64,000 nt of DNA from Amphibalanus amphitrite (taxonomy: Eukaryota; Arthropoda; Thecostraca; Balanomorpha; Balanidae): the NCBI RefSeq assembly GCF_019059575.1, contig NW_024881860.1, forward strand, positions 124,001 through 188,000, read 5' to 3'. Made by a program: the position numbers and the translations under genes. Under the pieces are notes generated by a model that saw nothing but the letters and a program-made list of their open reading frames with translations, had not been told where the DNA came from and ran no database searches. This document shows positions 10,099 to 20,957 of this stretch, piece by piece (the first letter of the stretch is position 1; each line of letters opens with the position of its first letter).

Positions 10099-11097
10099 AT
10101 GGCCGAGTCGCCGCGCCTGCCGGACGGCCGGCTGGACCTGAGCCGGCCGCGCTGGGACCAGAGCACATTCGCCGGCCGGCTGCGCCACTTCTTCAGCATC
10201 ACCTCGCCGCTGCTGGCACTGCACGGCGCCGCCGACGTGGAGGCTGCCCGCCGCCTGGTGGAGCAGTACCGCGCCGGCGCCGAGCCTCCCGACACCACCG
10301 AGCAGCAGGTGTGGCGCGCCAAGGCGCTCTGCGACTCGGCACTTCACCCGGACACCGGGCAGCTGCAGAACGTGGTGGGACGCATGTCGTTCCAGGTACC
10401 CGGCGGCATGGTGCTGATCGGCGGCATGGTCACCTTCTACCGCAGCACCGCCGCCGTCGTCTTCTGGCAGTGGGCCAACCAGTCCTTCAACGCGTTCGTC
10501 AACTTCACCAACCGCAACGCCAAGAGCCCGCTGTCGACCACCCAGCTGGGCGTGGCCTACGTGTCGGCCACCTCGTGCGCGCTGGTCACGGCCCTGGGCC
10601 TGAAGCGGGTGCTGGCGTCGCGCGCCTCGCCGCTGGCGCAGCGGTTCGTGCCGCTGGCGGCCGTGGTGGCGTCCAACTGTATCAACGTGCCGCTGATGCG
10701 CCAGGGCGAGCTGCTGGGCGGCGTGCCCGTGCGCGACGCGGCCGGCCGCGAGGCGTGCGTGTCGCGTGTCGCCGCCGCCAAGGGCATCTCCCAGGTGCTG
10801 GTGAGCAGGAACGTGATTGTGGCGCCGAGCATGCTGCTGCTGCCGGTGCTGATGTCGCGGCTGGACCGTGTGGCCTGGTACGCCGGCCGGCGCCGGCTGC
10901 ACGCGCCCGTGCAGACGCTGCTCTCCGGCGCCGTGCTGCTGCTCATGGTGCCGGTCGGCTGCGCCATCTTCCCGCAGACTTGTCGCATCTCGCCGGAGAC
11001 ACTGCGCCGCCTGGAGCCGGCCAGCTACGAGGAGCTGCGCCGTCGCTACGGCCAACAGCCGCTGCCGGACGCGCTCTACTTCAACAAGGGACTGTAG
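10099..11097 (+). CDS. Sideroflexin, SFXN2-like, single exon
   Basis: Encodes 332 residues, the usual sideroflexin length (about 320). Family hallmarks are PRWDQSTF (17-24), HPDTG (83-87), GRMSFQVPGGM (94-104), FWQWANQSFNAFVNFTNRN (122-140), NCINVPLMRQ (193-202) and the C-terminal YFNKGL. GRMSFQxPGGM and LHAPVQ...MVPVGCAIFPQ are closer to SFXN2 than to SFXN1/3 as I remember them. Sideroflexins are multi-pass inner mitochondrial membrane proteins. SFXN1/3 carry serine and SFXN2 is linked to iron and heme metabolism. The ATG at 10099 has a textbook Kozak context (GCCGCCGCCATGG). The frame stays open upstream to 9970, but that part is not conserved. A CTCGGCAG just before GCCGCC could be a 5'-UTR splice acceptor. 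The coding region has no intron and is very GC-rich. No 3' A-tract was seen; ATTAAA near 11244 is a possible polyadenylation signal. Confidence 0.93.
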   Translation: MAESPRLPDGRLDLSRPRWDQSTFAGRLRHFFSITSPLLALHGAADVEAARRLVEQYRAGAEPPDTTEQQVWRAKALCDSALHPDTGQLQNVVGRMSFQVPGGMVLIGGMVTFYRSTAAVVFWQWANQSFNAFVNFTNRNAKSPLSTTQLGVAYVSATSCALVTALGLKRVLASRASPLAQRFVPLAAVVASNCINVPLMRQGELLGGVPVRDAAGREACVSRVAAAKGISQVLVSRNVIVAPSMLLLPVLMSRLDRVAWYAGRRRLHAPVQTLLSGAVLLLMVPVGCAIFPQTCRISPETLRRLEPASYEELRRRYGQQPLPDALYFNKGL

Positions 11098-12428
11098 ACG
11101 GCCGGACGTGCTGCAATGGACCCACTGGCCACTGCTCACCGCCGAGGGGCATACAGAACGATAGGCTGGATCATTGGATTTTCATTGGATGAAGTTACAT
11201 TCCTCTGAAATGCATTCGAATTTATGTAGATTTGTCGGTGAAATTAAAATCAATCAAGTCAGGTTTGGTTAAGTCGACTAATTGAATATGTAGCTAGTTA
11301 GGTACGCATTGGTTTGATATGGATGAGGAAATAGTAACAGGTCAGCTCAAACATGCTGTGATTAACTACTTAAAGGTGCAATTTTACCGGGTTTACCATA
11401 TTCATACATATGCATTATGCACCGAAGTAATAATACGGCACATCATAATTCTCCATCTAAACGAAAAGTGAAAAGCATTGCTGTTTGAATCGAATCGTGA
11501 CTTATAAACTACGTGAAACAATCATTGTCATTTCAAAACTCTAATATTTGTTCTTGCTATGCGTCTTTGAGTATGACGCTGGTTAATGTTATAGGGCCTT
11601 GATTCGTGAATGGGTAATCAAAATACTCGTTTTGACACATTGCATTCAATTGTTTGCAGTAATCCGTAGCTATGCATTGGATGATGTTTATGAATAATCA
11701 GGTGCGCGCATCTTGCCAAGGCTATGAGAAAAGGGTGGTTGTTTTAGCGTCATTCTTCTCGTGTTGTTGCGCAACGTTGTGCATTTCGTTAACCATTTTA
11801 ATCAGTTTCCTTTTTCTCTGTCGAGAAGTTTGTTTCACTGGAGCTCTGTCTCAACTGCCAAATGGTTGCACATCCACGTTTGTTAGTGAGTTGGCAGCAC
11901 GCTAGTTGGCTGTCACTGGCCAGTGCTAGACTGACGCCAGGCTCTCCATACGGGTTGAAGGGCAATGATACTCCATTCCGGCTGCACGCAATGTCACGGT
12001 ATTAGCTCGGGAGGAGTTTGTTTACCGTCGATCAACTCGGGTGAACTCACTCTTGGTTGGGTGCAGTTCGATCGAAGAGGCTAAGTTCACGGCTGGGTCT
12101 TACGAGCTAGAATGCCTTTGTGAAACCGACAATATTGAACGGGCAAAATCTTGGAATGACTTCGCATTGATTCAATTGGACTGATTTTGCGCGATGAACT
12201 ACGTTGAATCAGCACAGTTCGTTACCATGAAGAGCTTGTCACAGCGCTGACCCATATGGGTTGAAGGTTAGATGGTAGTTGCATGCGTGTGGTGCATCCC
12301 AAGTGGAACTTGGGCACCTCTTTTGGTGCAGTGTGTGTCTGGGCGAACCCAGACCCGTGACGGTACGTGTGGCTAGCCTTAGAAACGTCTTCCATGGCTT
12401 ACAACGCTTAGGGATGTCTAGGGGTCGC
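11098..12428. other. Downstream intergenic stretch
   Basis: Sideroflexin 3' UTR for an unknown distance, then AT-rich DNA. No recognised gene. An open frame at 11672-11905 has hydrophobic stretches but no known motif. Confidence 0.35.
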
Positions 12429-12502
12429 GGCAATACCTTAGGACTTACGACAATACCTTAGGGGGTCGTATGTAGGACAATACCTTAGGGTGTCGTATGT
12501 AG
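12429..12502. repeat. Short tandem repeat, about 28 bp, three units
   Basis: Three tandem units starting CAATACCTTAGG and continuing with (GG)GTCGTATGTAG. The first unit is shorter. Function unknown. Confidence 0.7.
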
Positions 12503-13046
12503 AGTTCACGAACTGTTTGGTGTTTAATTCTTGGTTGTCTTGGCAATATATGTCCAAATGAAAATGTGTTTATGGTGCAAAGTCGCTCGCATTGTTTGTT
12601 AGAAGTCTGTCGATTTACAGTTAATGACGTTTTGCGTGGCCGGGCTGTCAGGATCTTAAGTATCCACAGATCGCCGGCCCTAAGCTCCAAGCTTTGATGA
12701 GTGCCAGTGACGGCATTGGCGAACTTTATCCGCAGTGACGTCGGAACAGTGGCTTCACTGGGCGGATTGCTGATGTGTGCTGCTGCCAGCTTTGAAGCAC
12801 ATCCCCTTGTTTTATATACATTTTTTTTTTGCATCATCCCACCGCTGGCACCAGATAAGCGCACCCCAAACATGTTATAAACCTGATATATTTACCTTAT
12901 ACGTTCTGCCCCGACCGGCGCCGGGGACGGTCGACCCCTGTGACCTCTCCGGACGCTCAGCTGTTTGGCCGCCTCTGCGACCGGAGCCTGAGCCGGCGGG
13001 ACAGTGACCCAGTTAAGTGAATAGTGAGCGGTGGGCGACACGCACG

Positions 13047-13889
13047 ATGTCCGACGAGGACATTAAAGTCTCCTTAATGGAGTGCATCAAGGATCCGGCG
13101 TTCCTCACGCTTCTGAGAGAGGAAGTGATGGCACCCATTATCAAGAGCTTAGTCTCGGAGGCGATCGCCGAGCGAGACAGTGAGATCGCTGAGCTGCGAC
13201 AGGAACTCAGAGAGGTGAGAAGTGAATTGAATGCGCTTCAACAGTACTCTCGACGGTCCTGCCTCAACATCAGTGGGATTCCGGAGTCTGAGAACGAGTC
13301 GACGGACCGGGTCGTACGAGACGTGGCCGCGGCTGCCGGAGTGACGCTCGGACCCACTGACATCGACTGCAGCCACCGACTGGGCAGACAGCAGGACGGC
13401 AAGTGTCGCACCATTATCGTCAAGATGTCCTCCCACAGCAGTCGAGATGCGCTATATGCTGCAAGGAAGAACCTCAGGTCGGCACGCTCGTCGGCCTTCG
13501 GTCCCGAGATACTTAAAGGTATCTTCATCGCAGAGAATCTCACCAAGGCAAACCAACAAGTGATGTACGTTGCGCGACAGTTGAAGAAACGCGGCAAAAT
13601 CCACTCAGCCTGGACCGACAACTGCCGTATGAAGATTCGTCTTCAGGCAAACGGCCCAACGAGAGTCATCCGTAGCCTCGAAGACTTGCGGGAGCAGGTG
13701 GGAGACGCACCGGAATTCAACATCCCGGCGGCCTCTACTCGGCTCGGTGCCGACGGTGACCCGCCGGAGCCGCTCACCCCGGCCGCCGAAGCCGGCCCTG
13801 ACCGGGACCCCGACGGATACCAGCGGGCCGGTGCCAGAGGCAGCGCCAGGGGCGGCGCCAGACGGAATCGCACCGGCGGGCGACGCTGA
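13047..13889 (+). CDS. LINE ORF1 protein (coiled coil plus RRM-like domain)
   Basis: Encodes about 280 residues from the ATG at 13047; an in-frame ATG at 13017 would add ten. The N-terminal third is a predicted coiled coil (ERDSEIAELRQELREVRSEL region). It is followed by SCLNISGIPES, a motif at the start of the RRM-like domain of many LINE ORF1 proteins, and by CSHRLGR and RTIIVKM. The C-terminus is Pro/Arg/Gly-rich. Such proteins trimerise, bind the element's RNA and form the retrotransposition particle. The frame is intact. It has no CCHC knuckles. Confidence 0.8.
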   Translation: MSDEDIKVSLMECIKDPAFLTLLREEVMAPIIKSLVSEAIAERDSEIAELRQELREVRSELNALQQYSRRSCLNISGIPESENESTDRVVRDVAAAAGVTLGPTDIDCSHRLGRQQDGKCRTIIVKMSSHSSRDALYAARKNLRSARSSAFGPEILKGIFIAENLTKANQQVMYVARQLKKRGKIHSAWTDNCRMKIRLQANGPTRVIRSLEDLREQVGDAPEFNIPAASTRLGADGDPPEPLTPAAEAGPDRDPDGYQRAGARGSARGGARRNRTGGRR

Positions 13890-14482
13890 GCGGCCGGCGA
13901 CACCTGGAGGAGCAGCGCATCGAGAGTCGAACCCTTCGAATACTCAAAGGGATAAGTACCTTTAGTTTTAAGATGTAGCGTAACATGGCTGCGCCTTCCC
14001 TGAGCCCCCTGATTGGTCAGCCTCCGACGAACGTGTCCCGGCTGAGTCGGCCCGGTATTGTCGCGAATGCCCCTTGCTTTGAGTCCGTCCCGTTCCGCCA
14101 ACTTTTGTCCGGCGGACATTGCCGCGGCCGCAGGTGGGCTGCACATAGCTCACATGTGGGGCGGTAGTCTAACGTGATACATGAAGGGAAGATGGAATCC
14201 GAGAGGAGAGCCACCAGTCGTTACTATTGTGATTGATACCGTTGTTGTGGGAAGGGGAGGGGCGGGGCGGAGCCATGCTCTTTTGTTTTGTACTTTGTAG
14301 GGTTTTCCTTAGTCCTATAATGTCGTGGGAGTAGTTTTTTCTGAGTGGGATACTCCTACCGACTGTCAGTACTCAGTAGTCTGTCTGACTCACCTGTTTT
14401 GAGTTATAATTGGTGATCTTGTGAACACGGTTTTAAACTCTAATGTTGTTGCTACTTCGTTTAATTATGTTAATTTAAGTTT

Positions 14483-17380
14483 ATGTTTGTGATTTCCTCA
14501 GTTTCGCTCGTGCTGCCTTTTTGTTCCATGTACTCGTGTGTGTCGCCCATCGCCTTCATGGCCTCTATGTCTTGCCACCAGTTTTCGCTGCTGACGGTCG
14601 TGCGGCGCCGCCCACCGCCCGCCGCAGCCGAGCCTCGCCCAGACTGCTTCCCGGAGCCGGCGGTGACCTCTCGCCTGCCGCCGGTGCTGACATCTACACT
14701 CACAACTACACTGCGACATCTACATCTGCGAGTCCGCCTGGTCGGAGGAGGACACCGGGCCGCCGGGGTAACATTCACGCATCCTCCCTTTATCCTTTAT
14801 CATCTTCTCAGTGGATCTCTCATATCACTTTCTCAATGGAAACACGCAAACAGATACAATCAGATTCGATTAATCCTCATAATTGAAGGCGTTGAAGCCA
14901 ACCCAGGACCAGACCCGAAGGATAACGTCTCGATATCACATGTGAACATCAACAGCATTACCTCGCCTCATAGACTGGCTGAGTTGAGCCAGTTTGTCAC
15001 CATAAATGATATTGACATTCTAGCACTCACCGAAACTAAGCTGGACAGTACCGTTCACCCTAGCCTGTACCATCTAGATAATTTACATGCGCCATTTACA
15101 AATCACCGTAATCGCCATGGTGGAGGCACTGCATTGTATGCCCACAGATCGTTACCAATTAAACGCAGAAGTGATCTTGAACTTCAGGGAGAAGATTGGG
15201 TCTGGGTACAGGTCAATATAAGTGGTTACCTACTGATCATTTGCTGTATCTATCTTCCTCCCAACATAACTGTACAACGACAATCAGAGTTCATTGATAG
15301 ACTTACTGAGAGCACAACCATTGCACAAGCATGCTCGCCAGCATCTATCATTATTTTAGGCGATATGAATGTAGGCAACATATTTCTTCACAACTCTACA
15401 CAAATCAATAGTGGTATAACACCATTCGACGTTAAACTAAAAGATGCCACAGACGCACTAGACCTTACCCAGCTTATGAATGAGCCAACTAGGTGGGAAA
15501 GGGACATTGGAAATCTTCGTGATCTTTTATTCACCAGTAAGCCGGAAATGATTGTTGACAGCGGTGTTCTTTCACCGTTTTCTCAGATTGACCACTTCCC
15601 GATCTTCGCAACACTTGAGATAGCAAAATTGGAAAATGCTCAGAATAAGGTTATCAACGTGTGGGATTACTCCAAACTCAACTCAGGCCTCCTCACACAG
15701 TTACTACTTGACACAGATTGGGACACAATACTCGAGGGTGATATCGATAAGGCTGCGCAAAACTTCACTTCTGCCATATTACAAGCGGCGAGGGCAGCTA
15801 TTCCAATTAAAGCGTTACGTACAGATAAACAGCATAAACCGTGGGTAACAGCAGAGCTACTGCGCAATATAAGAAAACGGAATAGACTCTTTAGACAAGC
15901 TAAGCAGCGCCAACGTAACTCGGACTGGCAGAGATGGAAAGCGCAACGTAACTATGTAACGGACTTAAACAAACGACTTAGAGAACATTACATTCGCGGT
16001 AAAGTAGATTATCTTCTCCAAAACAAACATTCACCTTACAAATACCATAATGCTCTCAAAACTGTCCTTGGGAAGGCCAAAACACAAGGCATACCACCAT
16101 TATTAGACACAGAAGGTAACATTGTGACGGGGGATGCTCACAAAGCCAAGCTTCTAAACGAATATTTTGTTAAACAATCACATATAGACGTTAATGCAGA
16201 TTATATCCCGTTGAATGACTACGCACAGACAGCACCATCTTTGAGATCTATTGCGATAACTCCCCAGGAAGTTCTAAGAACTTTGAATTCTCTTGACTCT
16301 AACAAAGCTTCGGGTTCAGATGAGCTTCCTCCAAAAATCCTAAAGCTTGTCGCAATACTCATCTACGAACCACTTACTAAACTGTTTAATAAATCCTTAG
16401 AGCTGGGCATTTATCCCTCAATATGGAAACAAGCCAACGTACACGCCATTTACAAAAAGAAAGGATCGCCATCAGAACTGACGAACTATCGTCCGATAAG
16501 TCTTCTCCCTTCTTTATCTAAAGTCTTTGGCAAAATAGTTTTCAAACACATTTACAAGCATCTCACCGATCACCAGCTTCTCACACAAAGTCAAAGTGGA
16601 TATAGGCCGGGACACAGCACCCAAATCCAATTGCTCCACTTAACACACAACATTTATTCGAACTTGGACAAGGGCAATCATTTCACAACAATTTACTTGG
16701 ATATATCCAAATATTTCGATAGAATATGGCATAAGGGGATGCTTATAAAATGTCAATACAAATTCGGCATAACTGATAGTCTTTTACACTGGATAAAGTC
16801 GTATCTCAAAGATCGCACCCAAAGAGTGAAAGTCGGTGATACGGGTGATACCATGTCAGCATCACTAAGTCTAAAAGCGGGCTGCCCGCAGGGCTCGGTT
16901 TTAGGCCCTTTACTTGCCCTTATGTATTTGAACGCAGTGACCGAAAACCTGACTAATGATGTTTTGCTATTTGCGGACGACATTACTGTATATGCTCCAT
17001 ATGACGAAAGAGAAAAACACCTTACAAGACAATCACTCCAAACGGATTTGGACCTCATACACGCATATGGTCATAAATGGCTCATCAACTTCAATAAGTC
17101 AAAAACTGTAAAACAAACATTTTCAACTAAGCAAGATGCATCACCACTACAGCTTACCTTTGGAGGTTTGAATATAAAAGAAGAAGATAACCATAAACAC
17201 TTGGGTCTGATATTTTCAAAAGACCTAAGGTTTCATTTGCATGTAAATGAGATCTTGCAAAAAGTTAACAGAGCCATGAGCCCACTTCAGTCGGTGACAC
17301 ACCAGGGAAATAAGCTAAAATTAGAGCGCTCTATTTATTGCTCCCGCTACTTCACCGTCTCCCATAGGGTCCTGTGTTGA
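14483..17380 (+). pseudogene. LINE ORF2, endonuclease and reverse transcriptase, 3'-truncated
   Basis: The open frame runs 965 codons, but the last 16 or so belong to inserted DNA. After a low-complexity N-terminus, GVEANPGP (residues 136-143) resembles a 2A ribosome-skipping motif. An exonuclease-endonuclease-phosphatase type endonuclease follows, with NINSI (155-159), TETK (183-186), CIYLPP and LGDMNV (292-297). The reverse transcriptase shows NYRPISLLPSLSKV, YLDISKYFD, GCPQGSVLGPL and the catalytic FADD at 830-833. The protein would nick the target and copy its own RNA there. Homology stops after QGNKLKL (about 17330), and the missing C-terminus lies at 20957-21859. The N-terminal start is not certain. 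Confidence 0.88.
17287..17343 (+). repeat. Left arm of inverted duplication at the LINE break
   Basis: About 57 bp that recur as the reverse complement at 20899-20957 with roughly five mismatches. The arm contains LINE codons for VTHQGNKLK and then TAGAGCGCTCTATTTATTG, which is not LINE-derived. It marks the left junction of the insertion into ORF2. Confidence 0.8.
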
Positions 17381-18721
17381 GCTGGTGTCGAGGCTCTAAA
17401 AATGACGCCGATTTTTGCACCCTTCTCACGAAAACCGCTCGGACCGCCTGGAAACTATTTGTTCCGCTCTAAAAATTTCATGATCGACGGGAAAATGAAC
17501 GAGGAAAAGATTGGTCCTGAAATAATTATGAACTCCCTGTAGAACATATCGAAATATGGCTGCAAACTAGGAGCATGTCAAAATCGACAAAACAATACAA
17601 ATAAACTTACCGGGATTTTTTTTATTTTCCATGCATCTGTGTATGAAATCAGTCGGTTTTTCGGAAAGATCATCTTCTGTTTTATAAATAATTCCACAAT
17701 TGCAATCGAGAAAAAAACATTTCTGCTGTGACAGCAGTTTTGGCATTGTGCCAGTAGTGTGGCGTGCGCGGTGCTGTGTGGTCGTCGGGACGGAGTTGTG
17801 AGTATTTTCGGTGTTTTAAATGGTTGATTGCCATTTGAACCAGCTTGATATTATTTCCTACAAATTTTTGCATCAAATTATTGCTTTGAAAGACCATTGA
17901 AACCCCTTATCTCTTCATGAAACACGATCATATTCATCGTCGACGAAAATGGCGCGGGACTTCATGTGCGTTTCGATCGAAATAAATCGTAAATTAAATA
18001 ATATTCGATGACAAGTATCATATTCTAGTGACACATTTTCATAAAATAAGGCATAAACTTTGCAAGGAAGCTAACATTGGATGATTGGATTCTTATTTTG
18101 CTCACATATCCTTGTAGTAGTCAAATGGCTCAATTGTTAGATAAATGTAAGTATATGTTTTGGCTTGATGTTTGCTGTGAAACCACCCACCCAGCTGGTT
18201 GAGTGGTTTTCTGATAATTACCTGATAATCATTTCTCCTTTTCCTTAAAAGAAACTAAAATTATTTTCAAAGTAACCCATTTTTAGGAAAGGCGGTTTGC
18301 TCATTGACATTTCATGTTCTTGTTTTGTTATTGCTGGCAGTATTTTGATACAATAATGCAATATGCTTTTTTTGCAATAATAAAACCTAAGACAAACTTA
18401 GTTAATGCGTCAATGAAACACCCAACAGAAAGATTGTGAGTCCTTGTGACGTGAAGTAGAATATTCTATGAATGTGTTTTATAGAATATGTCAAATTTTA
18501 AATCAATTTATTATTTGATACTGATAGCTGAGCATGTGAATTATGCCACAATATAATTTCATTTTCTGGTTTTGAAATAGCAGGCAGTATTTTACTTCAA
18601 CAGAGTAATATACATGGAATACATGTTTTTATGTTATGTTAAAAGTTTAATAACAGCCAACAGAAGGGGCTGTTTCAGCAGATACTGTTTGTACCTTATG
18701 CATTACCTTTCTTTTCTGCAG

Positions 18722-18873
18722 GACCATGCTTCCGCTGGGTGGTCGACATTTGCCTCCTGAAGAAGTTGAGCAACGAAGACCACCAGATGAGGTGTCTGCA
18801 GTTCATGTGGAACTCTGCAGACTACAAGTGTTATGCCAACCACAACCAAAGTGCTGTGATCGTGGAGGCATGA
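18722..18873 (+). other. Putative terminal coding exon, unrecognised
   Basis: Follows a good acceptor (CTTTCTTTTCTGCAG). Entered with two bases completing a codon, it reads 49 codons to TGA at 18871-18873. The composition is rich in C, W, F and Y (PCFRWVVDICLLKKL; QFMWNSADYKCYANH), unlike random DNA. An AATAAA at about 19331-19336 would end a 460-base 3' UTR. A competing frame (18726-18917) is also open. An upstream ATGGCTCAATTG segment ending AAAT before GTAAGT (near 18146) has the right phase but would create TGA at the junction, so it is not its partner. Family unknown. Confidence 0.35.
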
Positions 18874-20260
18874 ACCTCATGACAACACTTCAGATTTGCA
18901 GTTGTACCAAAGTGTGATTCAAACCACCTGTGGCATCTCACTCATTGCGTGAACAGTGTGATCATTGTGCAGTGTTCAGCTGCAACTAAGACATTTATTA
19001 GTGACTTGTTTTGCAATTAGCCACCAAAAGCATTTTTGGGCTGGCTGCTGTAATTTGTTGTGCACTGCGCAATAGTGGTAGTGTTTTGTCACTTGTCAAG
19101 TTGTCAGTTGTGCATGTTGCATGTTTCTCTTCCCTCGGCCCTCATTATCAGTTAAGTGGTGAATTGGCATCACTCAGTCTCCCCAGATCTCCATTGACTG
19201 TCCGTCAACCACCTAACTTGAGATGGTATTTGCTAATAGTGTCAGAAAGGAAGTGATTGTAGACATTTTTAGGAATATGAGCTCCGTTTCATGCGTGTTC
19301 CAGTGGTCATTTTGTCACATGTCCCATAGTGAAATAAATGGAAACTGTTATTCCCTTTTGAAGGTACTCGCGGATGCAGAAAGCGTTGGGCCTAATTATT
19401 AAACGCACCCTCCTATCAGCGACGCACGAAATCGACAAATATCATCCTTTTTAGAGCAGGAGGAAACGAAAACTTGTGAACATAGCTGTACCTACAACAG
19501 TGCATAAGGAATTGAGATTCTGGGAGTTTTTGAAATTCGGAGAAACTCAAGTTGTCGACAGGTATGCCCCCTTGTACGTCAAAGACCGCCTAAAAAACAA
19601 ACGTCTACAAATGAAGGCAGTATTCGTATGTTCGTTGTAATTGCAGCAGCCTAGCAACACGCATTGCGGTCCGATGGCGAATTACACTCGTGCTCAAAAA
19701 CTATGCCGGTAACTGCCAATGCACTTAGGTCATAGGAGAGGAGAGGAATGGTTATGTCAAATGTCAACATCATAGAAATGGCTTCATCTATTGAGCTGTG
19801 CCTATTGTACATAATTCAACTAATCTATGCATTTCGTTTCTTGCACTCTACTCATGCTTTCACTCCAGCTTCAAAGTAATCATCCCATATTGTACGTCTT
19901 AAGATATTGATTTCTATGGCGGTTTGCAATTGCTAGCCACGTCTTATCTCAGTTTGGTGGCCCCGCATCGGCCCACTTGGGCCCACTCGGCCGCTCTAAA
20001 ATTGACTTACGGAGAAGGCAGGCCCATGTCGTCCCCTATCTCCCTGTGTGTCCAAGTGCACAGATGACGTCACACGAAGGGGCGGAGTCGGGGGCGGAGC
20101 CTGGCGCAACGGCCGCCATATTTGAATTTGTTTTATCAGAATGTATTCTGTATTTAGGGTTTCAGTCAATTGTTATCGATAGTTTTATGAACGGTTAGCT
20201 GTAATATAAGTGATTTATCAAGAAAAAACACATATTCTGCTTGCAATTTCGATTCAAGTA

Positions 20261-20334
20261 CGACCCGCGCCTAGATTCGAACACACGATCTTTGGATTAC
20301 GGCGCAAGCATCCTAACCACTACACTACCGCGGC
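20261..20334 (-). repeat. tRNA-like sequence (SINE head or tRNA pseudogene)
   Basis: Read on the minus strand, 74 bases begin GCCGCGGTAGTGTAGTGG, an A-box-like D arm, and contain GTTCGAATC, a good B box, at normal tRNA spacing. The acceptor strands do not pair (5' GCCGCGG against a GCGCGGGTCG end) and the T-stem is poor. A decayed tRNA or the promoter head of a tRNA-derived SINE is more likely than a working tRNA. Confidence 0.5.
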
Positions 20335-20565
20335 GGCGTGGCGGCCGGCGGAAGGGAGGCTGCGGAGGCATGGGGGCTTTTCTACGCATTTTTGGAAAAA
20401 CTAATGGGTATAGTGAAAAACGCTTCTTAGATAATTCAAAGAAAAATGTCTCGGCTTTCCGATGATGCACTTAGTTTTGTGCTAGCTTTAGCAGAGTTTG
20501 TTCTACAGCGCTTCAAAAATCGCCCATTTGCATAGGACTTAAACGGGACTTCAAGACTTGCCCCC

Positions 20566-20630
20566 AGATGACGTCACGAGCTGACGTCACGATCAGGTAG
20601 AATCGCCGGACGACCCTACCTGGTATATAG
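20566..20630 (+). promoter_or_regulatory. Promoter-like module: two CRE palindromes and a TATA box
   Basis: Two perfect TGACGTCA palindromes (CREB/ATF consensus) lie five bases apart at about 20568-20588, followed some 33 bp later by GGTATATAGGG. About 25 bp on, an ATG starts an 18-codon open stretch with a hydrophobic start (MVAFILASPL) that ends GAG before GTAGGAG, a possible donor. No downstream exon was identified. Confidence 0.4.
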
Positions 20631-20898
20631 GGCCTTGGGAGAAGGATGGTGGCTTTTATTTTAGCTTCTCCGCTGACTGCGGGGAGCGCCGTCGCCGAGG
20701 TAGGAGCAATAATTAGCTTATGTTTGGGACTAATTTCCACGCTTTATTTACATTTTAATGTTATTTTAATTAATTCATGTTAATCCTTGACGCATTCTCT
20801 TTCTATTGATACCATCCACCGGTCTGAGAATTACTGCCTTGCTGCGTAAGGGCCGATAAAAGATCACGCTTTTAGGGGTATCTCTTCAACATGGGGCA

Positions 20899-20957
20899 GG
20901 AGCAATAAATAGAGCGCTCCTATTTTAGCTTATTTCCCTGGTATGTCACCAACTGAC
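20899..20957 (-). repeat. Right arm of inverted duplication at the LINE break
   Basis: Reverse complement of 17287-17343 with about five mismatches. Immediately afterwards the LINE coding sequence resumes in forward orientation. Confidence 0.8.

Larger units (their letters stand above)
17346..20898. other. 3.55 kb insertion inside the LINE
   Basis: DNA foreign to the LINE, AT-rich at left, holding a terminal-exon-like segment (18722-18873), a tRNA-like sequence (20261-20334) and a promoter-like module (20566-20630). It is bounded by the inverted duplication rather than a recognised transposon end, and no transposase is seen. It could be a captured host segment or a non-autonomous element. 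Confidence 0.5.

Noticed and set aside
18726-18917. The 63-codon ATG frame at the exon-like segment
   Set aside because: Composition is less natural than the alternative frame that follows from the splice acceptor, and it has no motif.
20261-20334. Functional tRNA gene
   Set aside because: A and B boxes are present but acceptor and T stems do not pair.
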